From contig NC_085055.1 in NCBI RefSeq assembly GCF_963662255.1, positions 21,632,204-21,696,203 of the forward strand: 64,000 nt of DNA. Direction: 5' to 3'. The DNA is from Cinclus cinclus (Eukaryota; Chordata; Aves; Passeriformes; Cinclidae). Numbering within the stretch: the stretch's first letter is position 1; each line of letters begins with the position of its first letter. A model generated the notes under the pieces. The model was not told the origin of the DNA. It ran no database searches and was given only the letters and a program-made list of their open reading frames with translations. The translations under genes were made by a program, and so were the position numbers. Positions 49,101 to 63,836 of this stretch are shown here, one piece after another.

Positions 49101-52100
49101 TGGAACAGGGGGACCCCAGCAGTGCCCCTGGGGTGATGGGGAACAGGAGGAACAGGACACACCACGGCAATGGAGGGGTCAAGCTCGGCGATGCTCATCC
49201 TGCACGGAGGGTGCTGGCAGTGGAAGCTCTCGTCGGGGAGGCACCCGCTGTCACTGGGCTCCACTGCTGGCTGTGTGGTGTGGGGATCCAGGTAAATGAG
49301 CTCCTCACCTGGGCACAGAGGCAAGGACACATCAACAGGGAGAACCCTGCCAGAAGGTGGGAAGTGGTGAAAGAGGAGGAAGAGTAATGGCAGAGCCAGC
49401 TCTCATAACCACACAGAGGAATCCACATTCCAGGGACATCTTGCTTTCAGCCATCCCCCAAATGCTTCTCAGCCAGGCACAGCTGCCAGCACAACCATGG
49501 TGGCCACTTCACTGTGACACCCTGGGATTGAGGCACAGGCACTGTTTGGGTACTGTTCCTGCTCATCCCCCTCCTGGGTGAGCTCAAACAAACCCCAGAA
49601 ATCTAAAGCACAAATAACCTGAGGTCTCTGGCAGAGAGGAAACCAGAGGGAAGGAGGAGAGTTATTATAAGAGTTCACAGGATTTGAGGGACACCTGAAG
49701 AAGAGTTAAATCCAGCCAAGCTGCAGAGGGATGTCAGCTCTGAATGCAGGAAGCAGGCTCTGTGCACTCCACAGACCAGACTTAGTGTTATGCAGTGGAA
49801 GTTCATAGCCACTGTTCAAATCTGCATCACTCAGGTGAGAGGTTCAGCCCACAGCAGCCTTCCACACTTCCAGGAGGAAAGGAGAACCCTGCAGCATGCA
49901 CTACAGGCTAAGCAGAAGAGCTGTGCCACCCCACAAGCATTTTTTTAGCCGGGGAGAGATTCTTTGGATAGTCTTTGCAGTCCTCTGGGCACTCACCTAC
50001 ATAGCCAATGAAGTAGTGAGCACTGTTTGGCTTCCCTCCAATCACTCCCAGGGACTGGGGCATCATGAAGCAGTGCTGGAAAAGCAACACAGAAAACACA
50101 CAGCTGACAGACAGTGAAACAGCAGGTGGGAACAAAGGCAAACATCCAAAATGCAGTGGGAAAGATGGACAGGGACATGGAAAACATCAACTCTAGCAGC
50201 AAAACCAGCCATTTCTGGAGAAAAACTCCATCAGGCTGCAACACAGGGCTTTCTAGGAACATGGAAGCAGCTCAAAAACACTTAACTGCTGACAGGAGTA
50301 GACAGGTGGACCAAATGAAAGAAGCTGCACTACTCCAGGACTTGGTATGGGCAAGTCCTGGCTCTGCTGCAATCATTGGCAAGATCCCTGGAACTGTCAT
50401 CAGGTTGCAACAGTGCTCTCAAGGGGGGAACAATCATTCAGGAAACAGTTTAAGTTCCTCATCACCTGGAGCAGCCAAGCATGATCTACTGAGTTAAGGG
50501 AAGTAACCTCCTACAAATCTGAATCTGGAGGTCTCTTACCCAAGCTCAGAGCTTGCTAGCATTGTGATCCCTGTCTTGTGCACACCCTACACATTCTGCA
50601 GCTTCTCAATACTCAAACCTGCAACCACCTGACAGCTCTTAGCCTCAGTCTGCAGCACAAACTTCAGCATCTGAGCCACAGGGAGTGTGCAACACAACAC
50701 TGTATTAACTAACACTCAGGTAACCACAAGAAGGGGACACTTTTGCTAAACAAAGGCTTCAGAAGGTTGGTACCACCTGCATGCAAATAGGGGCTGACAT
50801 TTAAGCTGTGAAGTAAGATCCTCAAAAGAAAAAAAAAAAAAAATCAACCAACCCAACCAAAAAAGGCCCAACCCCTCAAGCCCCTCAATTTTCCTGACCA
50901 CAGCTTGCAAGAACCTATCCTGACTTCTGACAAGGATTGTCTCTGAACACATTTTTCTTTTGCAATGACTTCTGAGTAATTACTTAATTCCCAACAGGAT
51001 TCTTAAGCATCACCCCAACAGGAATTCAGCTCCTGACCCCCTACCTTTAGTGTTTCTATATAGGCTTCATTGATCTCTGTGAGCCCGAGGCGGAGAGGTA
51101 TCAGCAGCACCAGTGGTTTCCACAGGCCGAGCCTCTCTCTGAGCCCCACATCCTCTGGGCACCCATTAGAGAGCACGTCTGACTCCAGGGCAGGGCATGC
51201 TGCAGCTCCAGAACACAGCACACTGGACTGGCACAACCTCCCTAAGGAAAGGGAACAGCAGCACAAAGCATCAGGACTCTGTTTCCAGACCTTGAGGCAT
51301 TCCTCTGATCAACAACTGCTCTTCAGCAAAAGCCTACAGCATTTAAACCCAAGAAGAGCTTGAAGAGGTCGAGTGCTGGGGCTGTGTGATGTGTGTGCAT
51401 GGCTGCTGCAGGGCTCACCCTCAGCTGAGCTCACACCAAGCCACAGCACCTTGTACTCACACCTACCAACTGCTGGGCAGTGAAAATGCAAATTCTTCCA
51501 GAAAGGTGAGCAACCAACCACCTGTGCCAACAAAGCTGGACGAGTTGATTAGCAGGTGAGACAACTGTCGTGAATTCACAAAGCTTGTAGGTAGAATGAG
51601 GAAAGTTCTGGAGTGTCCAACTCTGGAGGAGTTTACAGAGGGTATCAATGAACTGAGTGAGGACAGCACACAGGAAATACTCCCCTGTAATTCAGCGCTG
51701 TAGCAAGATACAAACATGGTATCTGTCTAGAGTAGTTATAACTTCCCTAAAAGTTACAAAAACATTCATAAATTTTGTTGGGGATCATTCACAAGCTACT
51801 TTACAGACCTAAAGCAGTATGGTCATTAAACTCTGCAATTTCAGCATGAGCTCTGCCTCTAAGATATGGGGCAGCAGAACTCCTCAGGGCATACACATGA
51901 CATAATCACTCTGCACCCTCATCCTAAAGGCTTGACAAACACACAGCCAGGCTGTAATGCACCCAGGTTATGTAAATTCTGATCCAGAAACAACTCCAAG
52001 CCTACCTGTCTCACTGGCCAATTTAATTACTTGCTGGGTGTTTGAAAAAAAAGAACAAAACAAACCCAACCCAAATCCCAAAGAAACCCACAGCATGATT

Positions 52101-55100
52101 AAAGAATCATGAAGCCAAGGCAGTTGGGCAGAATGCCAGAGGCTCATTTAATTTTTTTCCCAGCCTAAATGGAATGCCAGGACACTGTAGCAGGTAGGGC
52201 ATATGTAAACAAACACCTTAACCACCAGCCATTTGCCATTGCAGCTGGGTATTTGTTCACTACTCAGAGCTTCAAACCCAGCTGAATGAGGAGAATATTA
52301 CACCCAAATTCAGAAGAAATAGGACTTTGATCCAAAGCCTCAGGAGGAGAGACAACCTGCACAGATGTTTGCAGTTCCTCCCTATACTGTTCCTCAAGAA
52401 GGGAGATGATGTATGTGTGTGTGGGATGCACATACACAGTTACCAGAGGTTCTGAGGAAACTCAAACTCATTATTTGTAGCAATTTCTCCTGTTAAAGCA
52501 GGTTTTTTGTTGCAGTAGCCCCCCTGTCCAGATGATTTGAAATCAGCTGCCAGGCCAGGGCTGTTGCTGAATGGGATGTCACTGCAGGTTTCCTCATCAG
52601 GCAAAGCACATGGCAATCCTGTGCTGTGCATGAACATATTTACCTGCAGTTTAAGCAGCAGAGAGCTTGGCACAGGCTAAATTCACCTTGCTATCTGGCA
52701 GGCTTTGCAGTTCTGTGGTGCCACAGCAGAGCTGAACCTGCCTAAAACTTCCCAGCTGGATCCAAACCATTTACTGTAAACATATTCCAACAGATCTGAC
52801 ACCAACACCTCTCCTGCTGCAGCTGCTGCTGGCAGGTACTGACTTTAACTGTCTTGGATTCTCACCACCTTTGTGATGCACAGGATTCTCCTCCATCTCA
52901 GGCCCAGCTAAGATGCCCTTTCTCATGCAACACTGACACAGAAGGGATAAAGATTATTGTTTGTTCACTGCTGTAACAAAAGGCACTTCCTGTGAACCTC
53001 TGGCTGAACCCTGTAAGTGACTGAATTAACAGATGTATGAAACAACATTACTTTTATCCACAATGTTTGGGCCACAAAGTATCAAACACAAACCTACAGA
53101 CCCAACCCATCAGACCCGCTCACACAGTGACTTTCAGGCCCTGAACAGATACATTATGATCCACATTTGAGGAAGACAAGCACACACCCCCCTGCCCATG
53201 AAAAGTTCTACGGACACGTCACTTGAAGCAGCATCAGTGCTGAACCACCAGTGTCACACAGACAGAGCCTGCAGCACACCTGAGCCTCATAGCCAGCATG
53301 CTTCAGCTCTAGAAGTGGTATTTGCAGGCTGAAGATGAAAGATAATCCAATTTCTGTTTTAAAATTGGCCTTTTTTTTAAGCAAAGGGAATCAGCACATA
53401 CCTTCAGCTAAGGTTAGCCACACACTTCTCAGTCAGATCCAACAGAGACTACGTGACAAGAGATGTGACTTGATAAAGTGACTGTCCTGCACTCCAGGCA
53501 AAAACTGCCTGGCTATTGATCTTGGCCTTGTGGCAGCCAAGACAGCCTAAATGGTGCCTGCAACACTCACCTGTAACCCTACACCAGCTGTTCCAGAGCA
53601 CTGCCCTGGCAGAAACACTGCAAGGTTTGTGCTGGGTGGGCTCATTGCCTCAGGAATTAGCCTGAAGCAAGCCATGGGAAGGCTGCTGAGGCCAGGACCA
53701 TGCAGGGTTGCAACAACCAGCAGAGCAGGTGCTCAGCTTTGTAGTTTTGGTTATTGCAGCCAGGGCAAGCAGGCTCAGGATGGGCAAGAAGAGCTGCTCA
53801 GCCTCCAGAGCCAGCCTGTTGGCTGGATGCCCCAAAGAACAAACAAAAAAAGGAAGAAGAAACCACTAGTGAATATTCCTTAAAATTATAAGAGTGGTGG
53901 ACTCCTTTCTTATCCTCTCCCCATACCAATTTTGGCCCTTTTCCTCTTCAGATCTGTTCAGGCTTTTTTTACTCTGTCCAAAAGCAGAACACTCCCTACC
54001 AATTATGTGAGAGAGGAACATAACCATTTACTGCTTGCTCCTTGTGGCCATAAACAAGTCTGACACTGCCTAGCAAGCAGCTCCCATATGTTGTCTGAAG
54101 GTCAGCAAACCTTCTCTCCAGATCCAGAGATATCATCAGATGAAAGTCAAACATGGCCCTTCCTTACCCTAGAACAGCAATTCTCATGTTGTTTTAGCAC
54201 ACCTGGACACAGCTTTCACAGATCACAAGTGCTGGAAGGGACCTTAAAGCCCATCCTGTTCCACTCCCTGCCATGGGCAGGGACACCTTCCACGGTCCCA
54301 GGCTGCTCAAATCCCCATCCAACCTGGCCTTGGACACTTCCAGGGATGGGACAGCCAAAGCTTCTCTGGACAACCTGTGCCAGGGACTCAGCACCCTCAC
54401 AGGGAACAACTTCTCAGAGACAGAAAAGGTACTTCCTGCTTGTTGTGCTCTCCAGCTTTTTTTCTGGGCTCTTGCTGCCCAGGATATACCACATTCTACC
54501 TCCATGTGACACTTACGGATTTCTTCCATCACCACTGTGTTGTCCATGGCTATGTGTACTGCCAGGGAGCTCCACGTATCAAAAGTTGCAAGTTTTCTAG
54601 AGGAAAATTAAAAACAAACAAGTATTAAAGGATTAATACAACTACAAGGCAAAGACAGTGGTATATCAGAGAGGAGAACCTGGATTAGGAGAGACTGGTG
54701 TTACCAATTATGCTGTGAAATATGCTTTGACCTGGGAAAGGTGCTGTTAGGCAATTCCAGCCTATTCCAGGGAGCTGCCTGCTCATCTAACAACATGAAG
54801 GGAGAATGGCCAGAGGAGGGAGGGTGTTATTAAGGGCAGCCCATGCGCCAAAGCCAAGGCAGAACCCTGTCAGCTCACACACCAACCAGCCCCAGTGCCT
54901 GACTGAACAGAGAAAGGGAAAAGGGCAGCACTTACTTGAGCACCTGCGCGACCGTGTTCGGTCCGTACCACTGGCCTATGGATTTTCCTTCCCCGACTCC
55001 CATCTGGGCTGTGTCACAACAAAAACACAAAATAATACAGTCAATAATTCCACCCACACTGAATCCCTTCCTAATCAGGTTTGTATTTAATAGGGAAGAA

Positions 55101-58100
55101 TTCTCACTTGGAAACTTTATTCAATCAGCAGTATGTATTGTTTCATGGGGGTGAGAAGCACATCCTGAAGGACTGCAGAGCAAATTCTTTCCCCAAAATG
55201 CAGCAGCACCGAAGTTCAAAGGGCAGTGATGCCTCAGAAGAAGCTTTACTCAGTGTTTGATCACTAGACCACCTCTATGACCTGAGTTATGTTCACCCCA
55301 CATGAAACACTGGAACAGGCTGCTTCCCTGATTTTTCAGGGAAGTTTGTATCAAGGTGAGAGCCTTCCTTAGCCCATTTGCTGCATCTGAACATTTATTT
55401 CTTCTTACCTATCTGGTGAATGGAGTAGTAGCTGTCTTTTTTGTCAATGAAGGCATTAAGAACGTTGAAGTAATTATCCATCTGCTTCTTCCCTTTTATC
55501 CACCTCCAGTCTAGGACAGACAAGGGATATTTGAAATAAACATAGTACTTATTAGCAACCAGAGCCTGCAAGCTGCAATTCTCTTCCTGTGTCTTGACCA
55601 ACTCAATTTTCACGCTGTCATATTATTACTAAGTATCCGAGGCATTCCCTAAAGCAAAGGGCTAAGTTTAAAATAACAGAAAACTTTCATACAGCTGGGG
55701 TAAGGTACCATCACCCATGGGAAATCAAATAAACAAACACAAACTCAGAAAATACAAATATCCCTGGGGAGCAGCCCTGAACTTGAGAAGAGTGAAGAAA
55801 AAGTTATAGAGCCCTCAGTGATTCCCAGCTGTGTCCTTATTATCTCTGTTCTTCCAAGTGCTGCACTCATGGGAACACATGGCTCTGGAAGTCAGTGTGG
55901 GCTGTGCCCTGGTTTACCTCTTCCCAAATGCCTGCAGACCAAGGCCTGAGCAAAGATCATCTGGCCACAGCGCAGCATGCAGCCCCAGCCTGTGTCAGAG
56001 GTGGGACCGGTTCCTCCTGGAAACAAGGATGGAAAAATAAACAGGGAATAGTAAGACAGTGCCAAGAGGGAGAGGAATGAATGGGCAGAGGTTCACCAAG
56101 AAATGAGGCAGGGAATGAGGACTAGCTTAACTCACACACCCAAGACTGAGAACCAAAAGTGTGGTTATTGATGAGTAACTTAGTGGCATCCCTTAAAAAC
56201 AAATAAATAAACTCCTTCAACACTAACTGAAAGGGGAAAAAAATTCCAAGGGAAATCCAGACAACCCAAGAGCGCTGAATTTCTCAGGAGAAGAACAGCC
56301 CTTGAGCCTGGCTGCAGACTCTCAGCCCAGTTCAGACACGTTTCTACACAAAGGTGTTTGTTAAAGATGATTCTTGTAATCCTCATCTTGAGAAGGCAAC
56401 TCATCATGCAGAACAAATCAGTCCCAGGGAATTCCCGCATCAGACGTGGCTACGAATAACACTTCAAAGTGAACAATGTAGTCAGGCCAAAAAAAAAGGC
56501 ACCAGCAAAAAAAAAACAAAAACCCTACCCTAGCAGTGAAAAAAAAGACACATCCTACATACTGTTGGAGAAAAGTGGTTATCAGCTCATGCTGGAAAGT
56601 CTTAAGACAAAGGACACAAGGCTGAAAGCATTTCCCTGACAGACCTTCCAAAGGAAACTACTGTTCCTCCACTGCAGCTCTGGCTGTTACTACAAAAAAC
56701 AGAGATCAAATGTTCAGTGTGATCACAGAAGGTAATCTGTGCGTGGGCACAACTTCTGCAATTCTTTGTAATGCTGCTTTCTTCTTTTTGTCCCAAAGAA
56801 GGAGAAAAAAATCACCTGGAGGACTATTTCAGTTTCTCAACGGTCACCAGTTGTCTTCTACTTCACCAGTAATTCACAACACAGACAAATTCCAAAAGTG
56901 ATAATGCTTTACAAAATTAGCACCAGACAGTTACCAAACCCTTATAATAATTAAGTGTGCTAGTACAGAGGAAGGGACAAACAGTGGCAGGGATGACTGG
57001 GAGAAAAAATACTGAAAAAGGTTTACTGTAAATGACATGCAGATCACATCTATGGTTTAAATGGGATATGACTCAGAAAATGGGGTCTGTCTTCACTCCA
57101 CAGCCTTTAATGACTCACAAGGAAACTAAAATTGTGTCTGAGAGCCAGTTAAACATGTGCTAACCCTTTGTTCTCAAACATATGTTTAAGTATGATGCAC
57201 AAACATGAATTTTAAGGGATTAAACTGCATCAAAGATGTCTCAGAACTTGTGAGGCAGAGGGCTTCCCTGCAGGGAAAGAACAGTACAAGCCGGAAGGAC
57301 CAGTTAGGAAAAAGTCTCTTTTCCAAACCTGAGCCATGTTCCTTTTCCACTGACTGCTGGGGATGACAGTGACAGAAGGGGGACATGGGTAGGCCGTGGA
57401 GCCCCATTTACCTGCTTTTAGATCTCCTCTGATACACCTTGCACCCAGCACACAAACTCAAACCCCAGAGGAAGCCTTGCAGAATCTCTTAAGGAACCAA
57501 GACATCTTCCTTCGAGCTCATGGAGAAATATTCCCCTATCACTACAGCTCCTGTGTGAAACAGACACTTCAGGCTCCTAACTCCCCCTAGACAAACAAAA
57601 ACCCCAAGCAGAGCCTGGAGCAGATGCACAAAGGCAGCAATTTCTCTATCATTTTCTAGGTTTCATCATTTTTATCCACTTCAAGCCTAAGACCATCATT
57701 CAGTAATATTTCACACTAGAATGATGAAGAATGTGATGAAGTACAAAAATCCTCCTGTGTTGCCTAGAACAAGAGCATATTTCCCAAACTCCTCCTTATG
57801 TCCTTTTAAAAACCACTGCTATCCCTCCTACCCAAGGGGATGAGGAATTCTCATTATCAGATAAACAAAAAGTCTGTCTAATCAATTATATGAAGCACAT
57901 TTCAGACTCTTATGAATGGAAATGATGTCATGTTTGTGGGGACTGTTTTATTTGGGATAACTGGATTACAACCATTTCCAGGATGTCTTTAGATTCCTGC
58001 AGAGTACATACCAATAGCAGGGAAGTTTTTTCTGTAGGTGAACCAAAGCCGTGAGGTCACATCCAACAGGATCTCCTCTTTCTCTGAAAAGTGTTCAGCA

Positions 58101-61100
58101 ATGGAAAGGCACACACATGAGAGGGGCACCAACACAGCTAAACCCACTTCCCACTCACCCTCCCAAAGGAATTCTGCTCCTCACAGCCTGCCTGCCCAGA
58201 GGGGCAGAGTCTAGCTGAGGAAAAGGGCAGTACTGCTGTGCACAAAGCACTTCCTTTTCCCCAAAAAATAGCTGCAATCAACCCAAAGATACAATGGCCA
58301 CAGGCAAATTGTGAAGCAGCAAACCATCCTTCTACCCCCTGCGTCCACCATCCTCCCTTCATGACATGTCCCAACAACTTTCATATGGTAACTTTCTGCA
58401 CAAAAATATTCCAGAGTCCATGGAAATGGCCAGACAGGCAGAAGCATGGCAGCTAAAACCCAAGTGCAACACTAACAAAGTCCTCTGGAGCCTTAAAACA
58501 TTGCCCTGTGCACACAAAATAAATACCTGTAAAAACACTGTATTTCCGGCCAAGGATCCAAACTGGTTCTTTGGTCTCAGGAAAGTCTTCATACTCAAAC
58601 CTGAGGGAGTCGTAGGTAAGAGTAGCTAGAAAGAGAAAGGAGAAATCACAGACCTTGGATAGCTTTTCCTTTTGTTTTTAAAACCAGACAAAGCTACAGA
58701 GTCAGAGCTGCTGTGGCTCAGTGACTCCCACCCACTCCCAAAGCCCCTGGGTTGGCAGGAAATGGTCCCAGTGCCCTGCACCCATCAGTTCTGGGAGGCA
58801 CAGAGGTCACCCAGCCCTGGCTCGCTCCTGGCTGCTCCACAGGCAGAAAAGCAGCAGGACTTCCAGGTTAGGCCAGCTCTAGGTTCTGCCTGGGGCAGAA
58901 AACATCTAAAACTTCACCTGGCAGCTATACCATTTCCCAGAGCAGAAACCATCCTGCACGTCATCAGCTATAGCATTGATGTTGAGGGCCTCTCTTCCAT
59001 CGAGCAAAGTGATTAAAATCCTCTTGCAGAGAACATAAAATTGGAGGGAAGAACACACAAAACACAGATCACCTTAAGGTGGAAACTGAAGCTTGCTCAG
59101 TCCCTCTTCAAGAGGCACCAAACCCAGCAGAAGCCTTTACAGGTGTCACCCCACAAGGGAACACAGAGCTTTGCAGATGTACTCATGCAAAGGTGACAGG
59201 CAAAACTTTTCTCTCTTTTACTGGTTCCTTTCACAGCTTGGCATCCATCAGTACCTAAAAATCCATCCCATTCCAGGACCATGACATAACAACCCAGCAG
59301 CCCAAGCTGCCCTTGGATCAGGGCAGCTTAAACTGTTGTGCACATGGGACAAACAACAAGGAAGAAAAACCAGAGGAGTTAGATGAGCTGTGCTCCACTA
59401 GATCTGTGTTTGGAAACACAGACTTTAAAGTAGCCTGGGAATTCTGGAAAAAGACCCACACAGGCATCAATTCTGTTACAAATCACCTCTAAAATTTAAA
59501 GCAGAGCTAAGACAGACTGTTCTGTGACTGTTAAAGTAGCAGCTGAAAACATCCCTCACAGCAAATGCAATAATGTGGTAATGTGATGTGAATTTAAAGG
59601 AGGACAAAGGAGTGCATGGCCAAAAACTCCTGTCAACCCCATTCTTTGCAAAAGCCACCCCTCTCCATGGGGCACACCTCTCTTTTGGCTTCTCCAGAGA
59701 AACCTGCTGATACATAAGACACTTTGGCCTCCTAATCCAGGTTCCCTGACCTGGAATTCCAGTTCCAAATGTCCAAGAAAACACTTGAGGAGACACCATT
59801 ACTAAGATCAACTACTGCTTAAGCAGGAACACCAGCAACAGAGATGACAACAGGCTCCTAAATCAAATTTTGAATCAGACTCTGCCTTAATTTCAGCCCA
59901 CAAGATTTAAAACATGTTCCTTGTGCTAATTAGTCCTTAAGAATATCCCAGGCACTTTTAGGATTGCACAGGCCACATGTTCCCATTGCCACCTCATGAT
60001 GTGACTCCTCAACAAGTTAAGCAAAACAATTCTGCACAGAAATGCACCCACAAATTACTGCTGCAGTCTTCTCCTCTAACAAGCTTTAGCAGGGAAATGA
60101 AGGATTTCTTTCCCATCCATTACCCAAACTTGCAGATTTGGGAAGGTAACCAACGTGATCTTAACATAAAAACTGAAGTTCTCAGGAAGGTTTTAAAGCT
60201 CCAAAGAATATTCTGTGGTTTATTTTGTCAGTTCCTAAGCCTGCCATGTATCCAGTTCTCTGTCAGGAGTATCAAATAGCTTCAAGAAAATGAGCGAAAC
60301 AAGGATGAAGCACAGGAACATCAAGTTATCCACAACACCTCCTTCTCCTTCCCAGCAATATTCCCTGACCTGCTCAAATATCACAACCTCTGCAGCAGCA
60401 CTGTTTGCAGGGCACCAAGTCTTTAGCAAAGACAAAATTTGCAACTGGACTCTTCACAGCAAGGATCAGCAGCTGGAAAGGGGCTGCTGGAGTCTTTCCC
60501 CTTCCACCAAAGCTCTGAGAGGAAGGGGGCAGCAGACAGAGAGGGTTCTCCAGCTGGACCAGCCACGTGTTCAGGGAATGCAGCACATGTGTCATGACAC
60601 TGCACATGGGGGAGGAGAATCCTAGGCTTGTAGCCCTTCAGCTGAATGCCCAACATCTGCTTCTGTATGTTTAGACCCTGTGTGTGCAGCTGTGCATCCC
60701 AAAGAGGTGGTCAGACATTCATGTTGGGATCTGGGGAGAAAGCAGTTGAAAAGGCACAACTACTAAATGCAGGAGTCCAGGTTTCCCTTTAACAGGGAAG
60801 AAAATTCAAGAGGTTGCCCCCAGTTAGTATCAAGGACATTATAACGGGAGCAGTAAATTCCCCACAAGGCTTAAGGTCATAGACTGTTTCCTTTACAAGC
60901 CTCCACCTTCATATGTTCCAGCACTTTTCCAAAGTCCATTTATGGTGTTATTGCCCAGATGGGCTAAACACCAGCCAATGGGACCTAAACAATTCCAGCA
61001 GGGCACAAAGAACATCACAGACTGGGCAGGAGCCTTCCTCTCCTTCTTATAGCCAGGGATGAAGAAGAGAAATACATCTGGAAATTCACCAAGCAGAAAT

Positions 61101-63836
61101 CCTGTTTGAAGCTGCTCCTCTCAGAGCTGCAGAAGCTGGGTGAGATCAGCACATTTCTCAGGCAGTGCTCCAAAACTTCACCTTCAGAAAGCCCTCGGTC
61201 TATTTTAATTACCGACCTCTGAGCATCCAGGACAGTGGAGCAGCAGTTTCTGCAGAGAAGGATGTGCAGCCTCTGCACATCAAACACGACAGCTCAACTT
61301 CACAGGGTTTTATAGTTAAAAAGCAGAGTGTCAGCCCTGCACAGCTCACCCTGAGAAAGGCAGCCTTGCTTTCCAGGAGTCTTGCACACAATGGGAATGA
61401 GGGGAGGCTGGCTGGATCGCTGCCCCATGGGCACACCTTCCATGGGATCTGCAGAACACTTCATCCCAGAGAGCCTCAGCAGGAAAGGCATAGCTTTGTA
61501 TGTGCCACAACAGAATCCCAGAATGGTTTGGGCTGGAAGGAACCTTAATGCTCAGCTCATTCCACCCCCTGCCATGGGCAGGGACATCTTCCACCATCCC
61601 AGGTTGCTCCAAGCCCCATCCAACCCAGCCTGGAACAATTCCAGGAATGGGGCAGCCACAGCTTCTGTGGGCAACCTGAACCAGGGCCTCACCATCCTCA
61701 CAGGGAATAATTTCTTCCCAATGTCCCACCTAAGCCTGCCCTGTGGCAGTGGGAAGTCATTCCCCCTTGTGGTTGTGCTCCAGGCCCTTGTCCAAAGTCC
61801 CTCTCCAGCTCTCCTGGAGCCCCTTTAGGCACTGGAAGGGACCCTCAGGTCTCCCCAGAGCCTTTTCTTCTCCAGGCTGAACACCCCTAGCCTTGCCAGC
61901 CTTTCCTCATAGGAGACTTGCTCCATCATCTCGAAACAAAAACAACTCTCTAAATACACAGAATTAGGGTAGAAGATGAAATTCCCCCTCCTTTCTCATA
62001 ATTTAATCAGCACAGTGAAACACTCGAGATAAAAACATCATCCCAGCTTGTAGCAAACACACCTGGAGGCACAGCTGGGTGCTGGGAGCAGCCCCTGAGT
62101 GCTCCTGTCGGTTTGCAAACATGCTGGAGGCCAGACCTGTGACAGTCTGTGAGAGATACTAACTTCATCTCTCACACCACAACCAAAGCCATTTGTTTCC
62201 CCATCAAATTTGGGAAACGACTAACAGCAAGTGAAGGCTTGGGTGACTCAAACAGAAACATGGCAGGTGATTTTCCCAACCACCTTGGTCAGTCTGCCTG
62301 TTGAAGAACTCACACTAAATACCAAAGCTGAGCTTTGGAGCATGGCACTGGAGGAAAACTAGGCTTTTCCACATCTCCCTTCCCAAGCTGGTCCTGGGGC
62401 ATCTCCATTCTCTGAAAAGGCCTGGCTCTCACATCTCCCATTAAGGCCACCACAAAAGGCTCACAGGTACCTCACCCAAGGCAAAGGAGGAACACAACTG
62501 GATGTGGAACATTTCAAAGAGAGTCAAGAAGAGAAGGTAAATTCACCACTCTAGTAAAAAGCATTGCTGACAAACACCAAACAGCTCAAACCCTTACTTC
62601 TGCCCTTTGCAGAAGAAAGATTAAATATTTTCTTTCCCCTAAGCTCTTTCAAACAGGACAAATCCTGATCATCCGAGCAGCAACGAGGAGTTAAGAGACA
62701 GACAGCAAGGAAAGTCAGGATACTGAAGTGTGGTGCTTTCTTGAAGGCCTGGTGCAAAAAGTTCCAAGTTTTGCTATCAGCTCCCCGACCATCTCGGGAG
62801 CAGGGCTGGACATGAAGAGACTTGAGCCCAGAGATTCTCCTCCTCTCTCGAAGGAGATCCAACCCCACCATCCACCACAGCAAAGTTTTCCTTCCCTTGC
62901 ACGGCTCGGGAAAGCAAAGGGAAAGCAAACACATCTCTGCAAACACAAGTCCCAGATCAGGTGGTGCAAGTTCACTCCGCGGTCCCCAGGTGTGACACTG
63001 GATTCGAGGACGCTTTCAGACGCACCACCCTGACAACAACAACGGCACGAAGGCCAAAACAAGTCAGGGCAGCCCTGAGGAAGGACAGGAGCGACGGATC
63101 CCCGGCACACCCGTGCTCGGCGATGCGGAGGAGGAGCCCACGGTGCACAGAGAAGCGTTTGTTATTACAAAACAACACTTATCTCTGCGGAGGGGGTGGC
63201 AGCCGCTACTACGCTAAGGCTGGAGGTAAGCGAGTCCCAACACAAGTGCCAAACGCTGATTTTTACTTTACCCCGCACGGAACCAAAATCTCTACCACAA
63301 GCAGCTTTGCTAGAGCCCTCTATAAGGGTGATGAGCCGTTGAATCGCCTTCTCACCCCCCGAAAGGCACTCTCTTACCTCCAAGCTGCCTTCTCGCCCCT
63401 CAAGCCCTCATGGGGAGCGGGGCACAGCGACACCAGCCCTGTCACCGCTCCCCGCTCCGGTTCCTCCCCGCCCCGGGCAGACCCGACCCGGCGGCAGAGC
63501 TCCGAGCTTTCGAGGAACGACGGCAGCAGCGGGGATGGGGAGGGCAGGAGGGACTCGCCGCCCGGCTCCGGCCTGCGCTGGCCCACCCCAGCGGCCACAC
63601 GGCCACCGCCTTCCCTTGTGCCCCACCGGGGGGGCGGCCGGGCCCCAGAGGCCCGCGGCTCCCAACGCCGTGCTCAGGGCGGAAAGCGGCGCATTCCTCG
63701 CCGCCCGTCGGGAAGGCAGCACCGGGGAGCCGCGGGCCTCGAGCGGCCGCCGGGCCGGTCCGGGCCGGGGAATCCCGAGGGGAAGCGCGGCCGCCGCGCC
63801 GCGGGCAGGGCCCGCCCGGGACCCACCTGCGTCCAT
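46174..63836 (-). CDS. ATG4B: Cysteine protease ATG4B (autophagin-1)
   Basis: Cytosolic C54 protease that trims LC3/GABARAP (ATG8) precursors and removes them from phosphatidylethanolamine. Thirteen coding exons: 63836-63827, 58625-58527, 58083-58012, 56016-55918, 55510-55409, 55008-54936, 54596-54517, 51241-51045, 50075-49997, 49308-49163, 48543-48487, 48152-48059, 46247-46174; sum 1182 nt, 393 aa, equal to human, phases consistent. The catalytic Cys73 is in [15 protein letters not shown]; Asp278 and His280 are in [12 protein letters not shown]. The regulatory region HYFIGYVG precedes them. The C-terminal LC3-interacting motif is FEIL in [10 protein letters not shown]. The N-terminus is one residue shorter than human, so the Cys is 73 not 74. 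The first coding exon is only 10 nt, followed by a 5.2-kb intron. CR1 copies lie in introns 1, 7, 11 and 12. Confidence 0.97.
46880..47190 (-). repeat. CR1 LINE 3' fragment in ATG4B intron 12
   Basis: GAATCCAAGAATGGTTTGAG, CATGGCCAGGGACACCTTC and CTGGGCAACCTGTGCCAGGG; antisense CR1. Confidence 0.85.
48285..48475 (-). repeat. CR1 LINE 3' fragment beside ATG4B exon 11
   Basis: ATTAAAGTTGGAAAATAACTC then GGGGACTCCATCACTTCCCT and CTGTTCCAATGTCTGACCAG; antisense CR1 of the same type as at 15.9 kb. It ends about 11 nt from the exon 11 splice donor. Confidence 0.75.
54218..54415 (-). repeat. CR1 LINE 3' fragment in ATG4B intron 7
   Basis: AAGTGCTGGAAGGGACCTTA, CTGCCATGGGCAGGGACACC and CAGGGATGGGACAGCC; antisense CR1. 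Confidence 0.8.
61508..61930 (-). repeat. CR1 LINE 3' fragment in ATG4B intron 1
   Basis: AGAATCCCAGAATGGTTTGG through CTCCTGGAGCCCCTTTAGGC to CTTTCCTCATAGGAGAC; about 420 bp, the longest and best-preserved young-type CR1 end in the window. Confidence 0.9.
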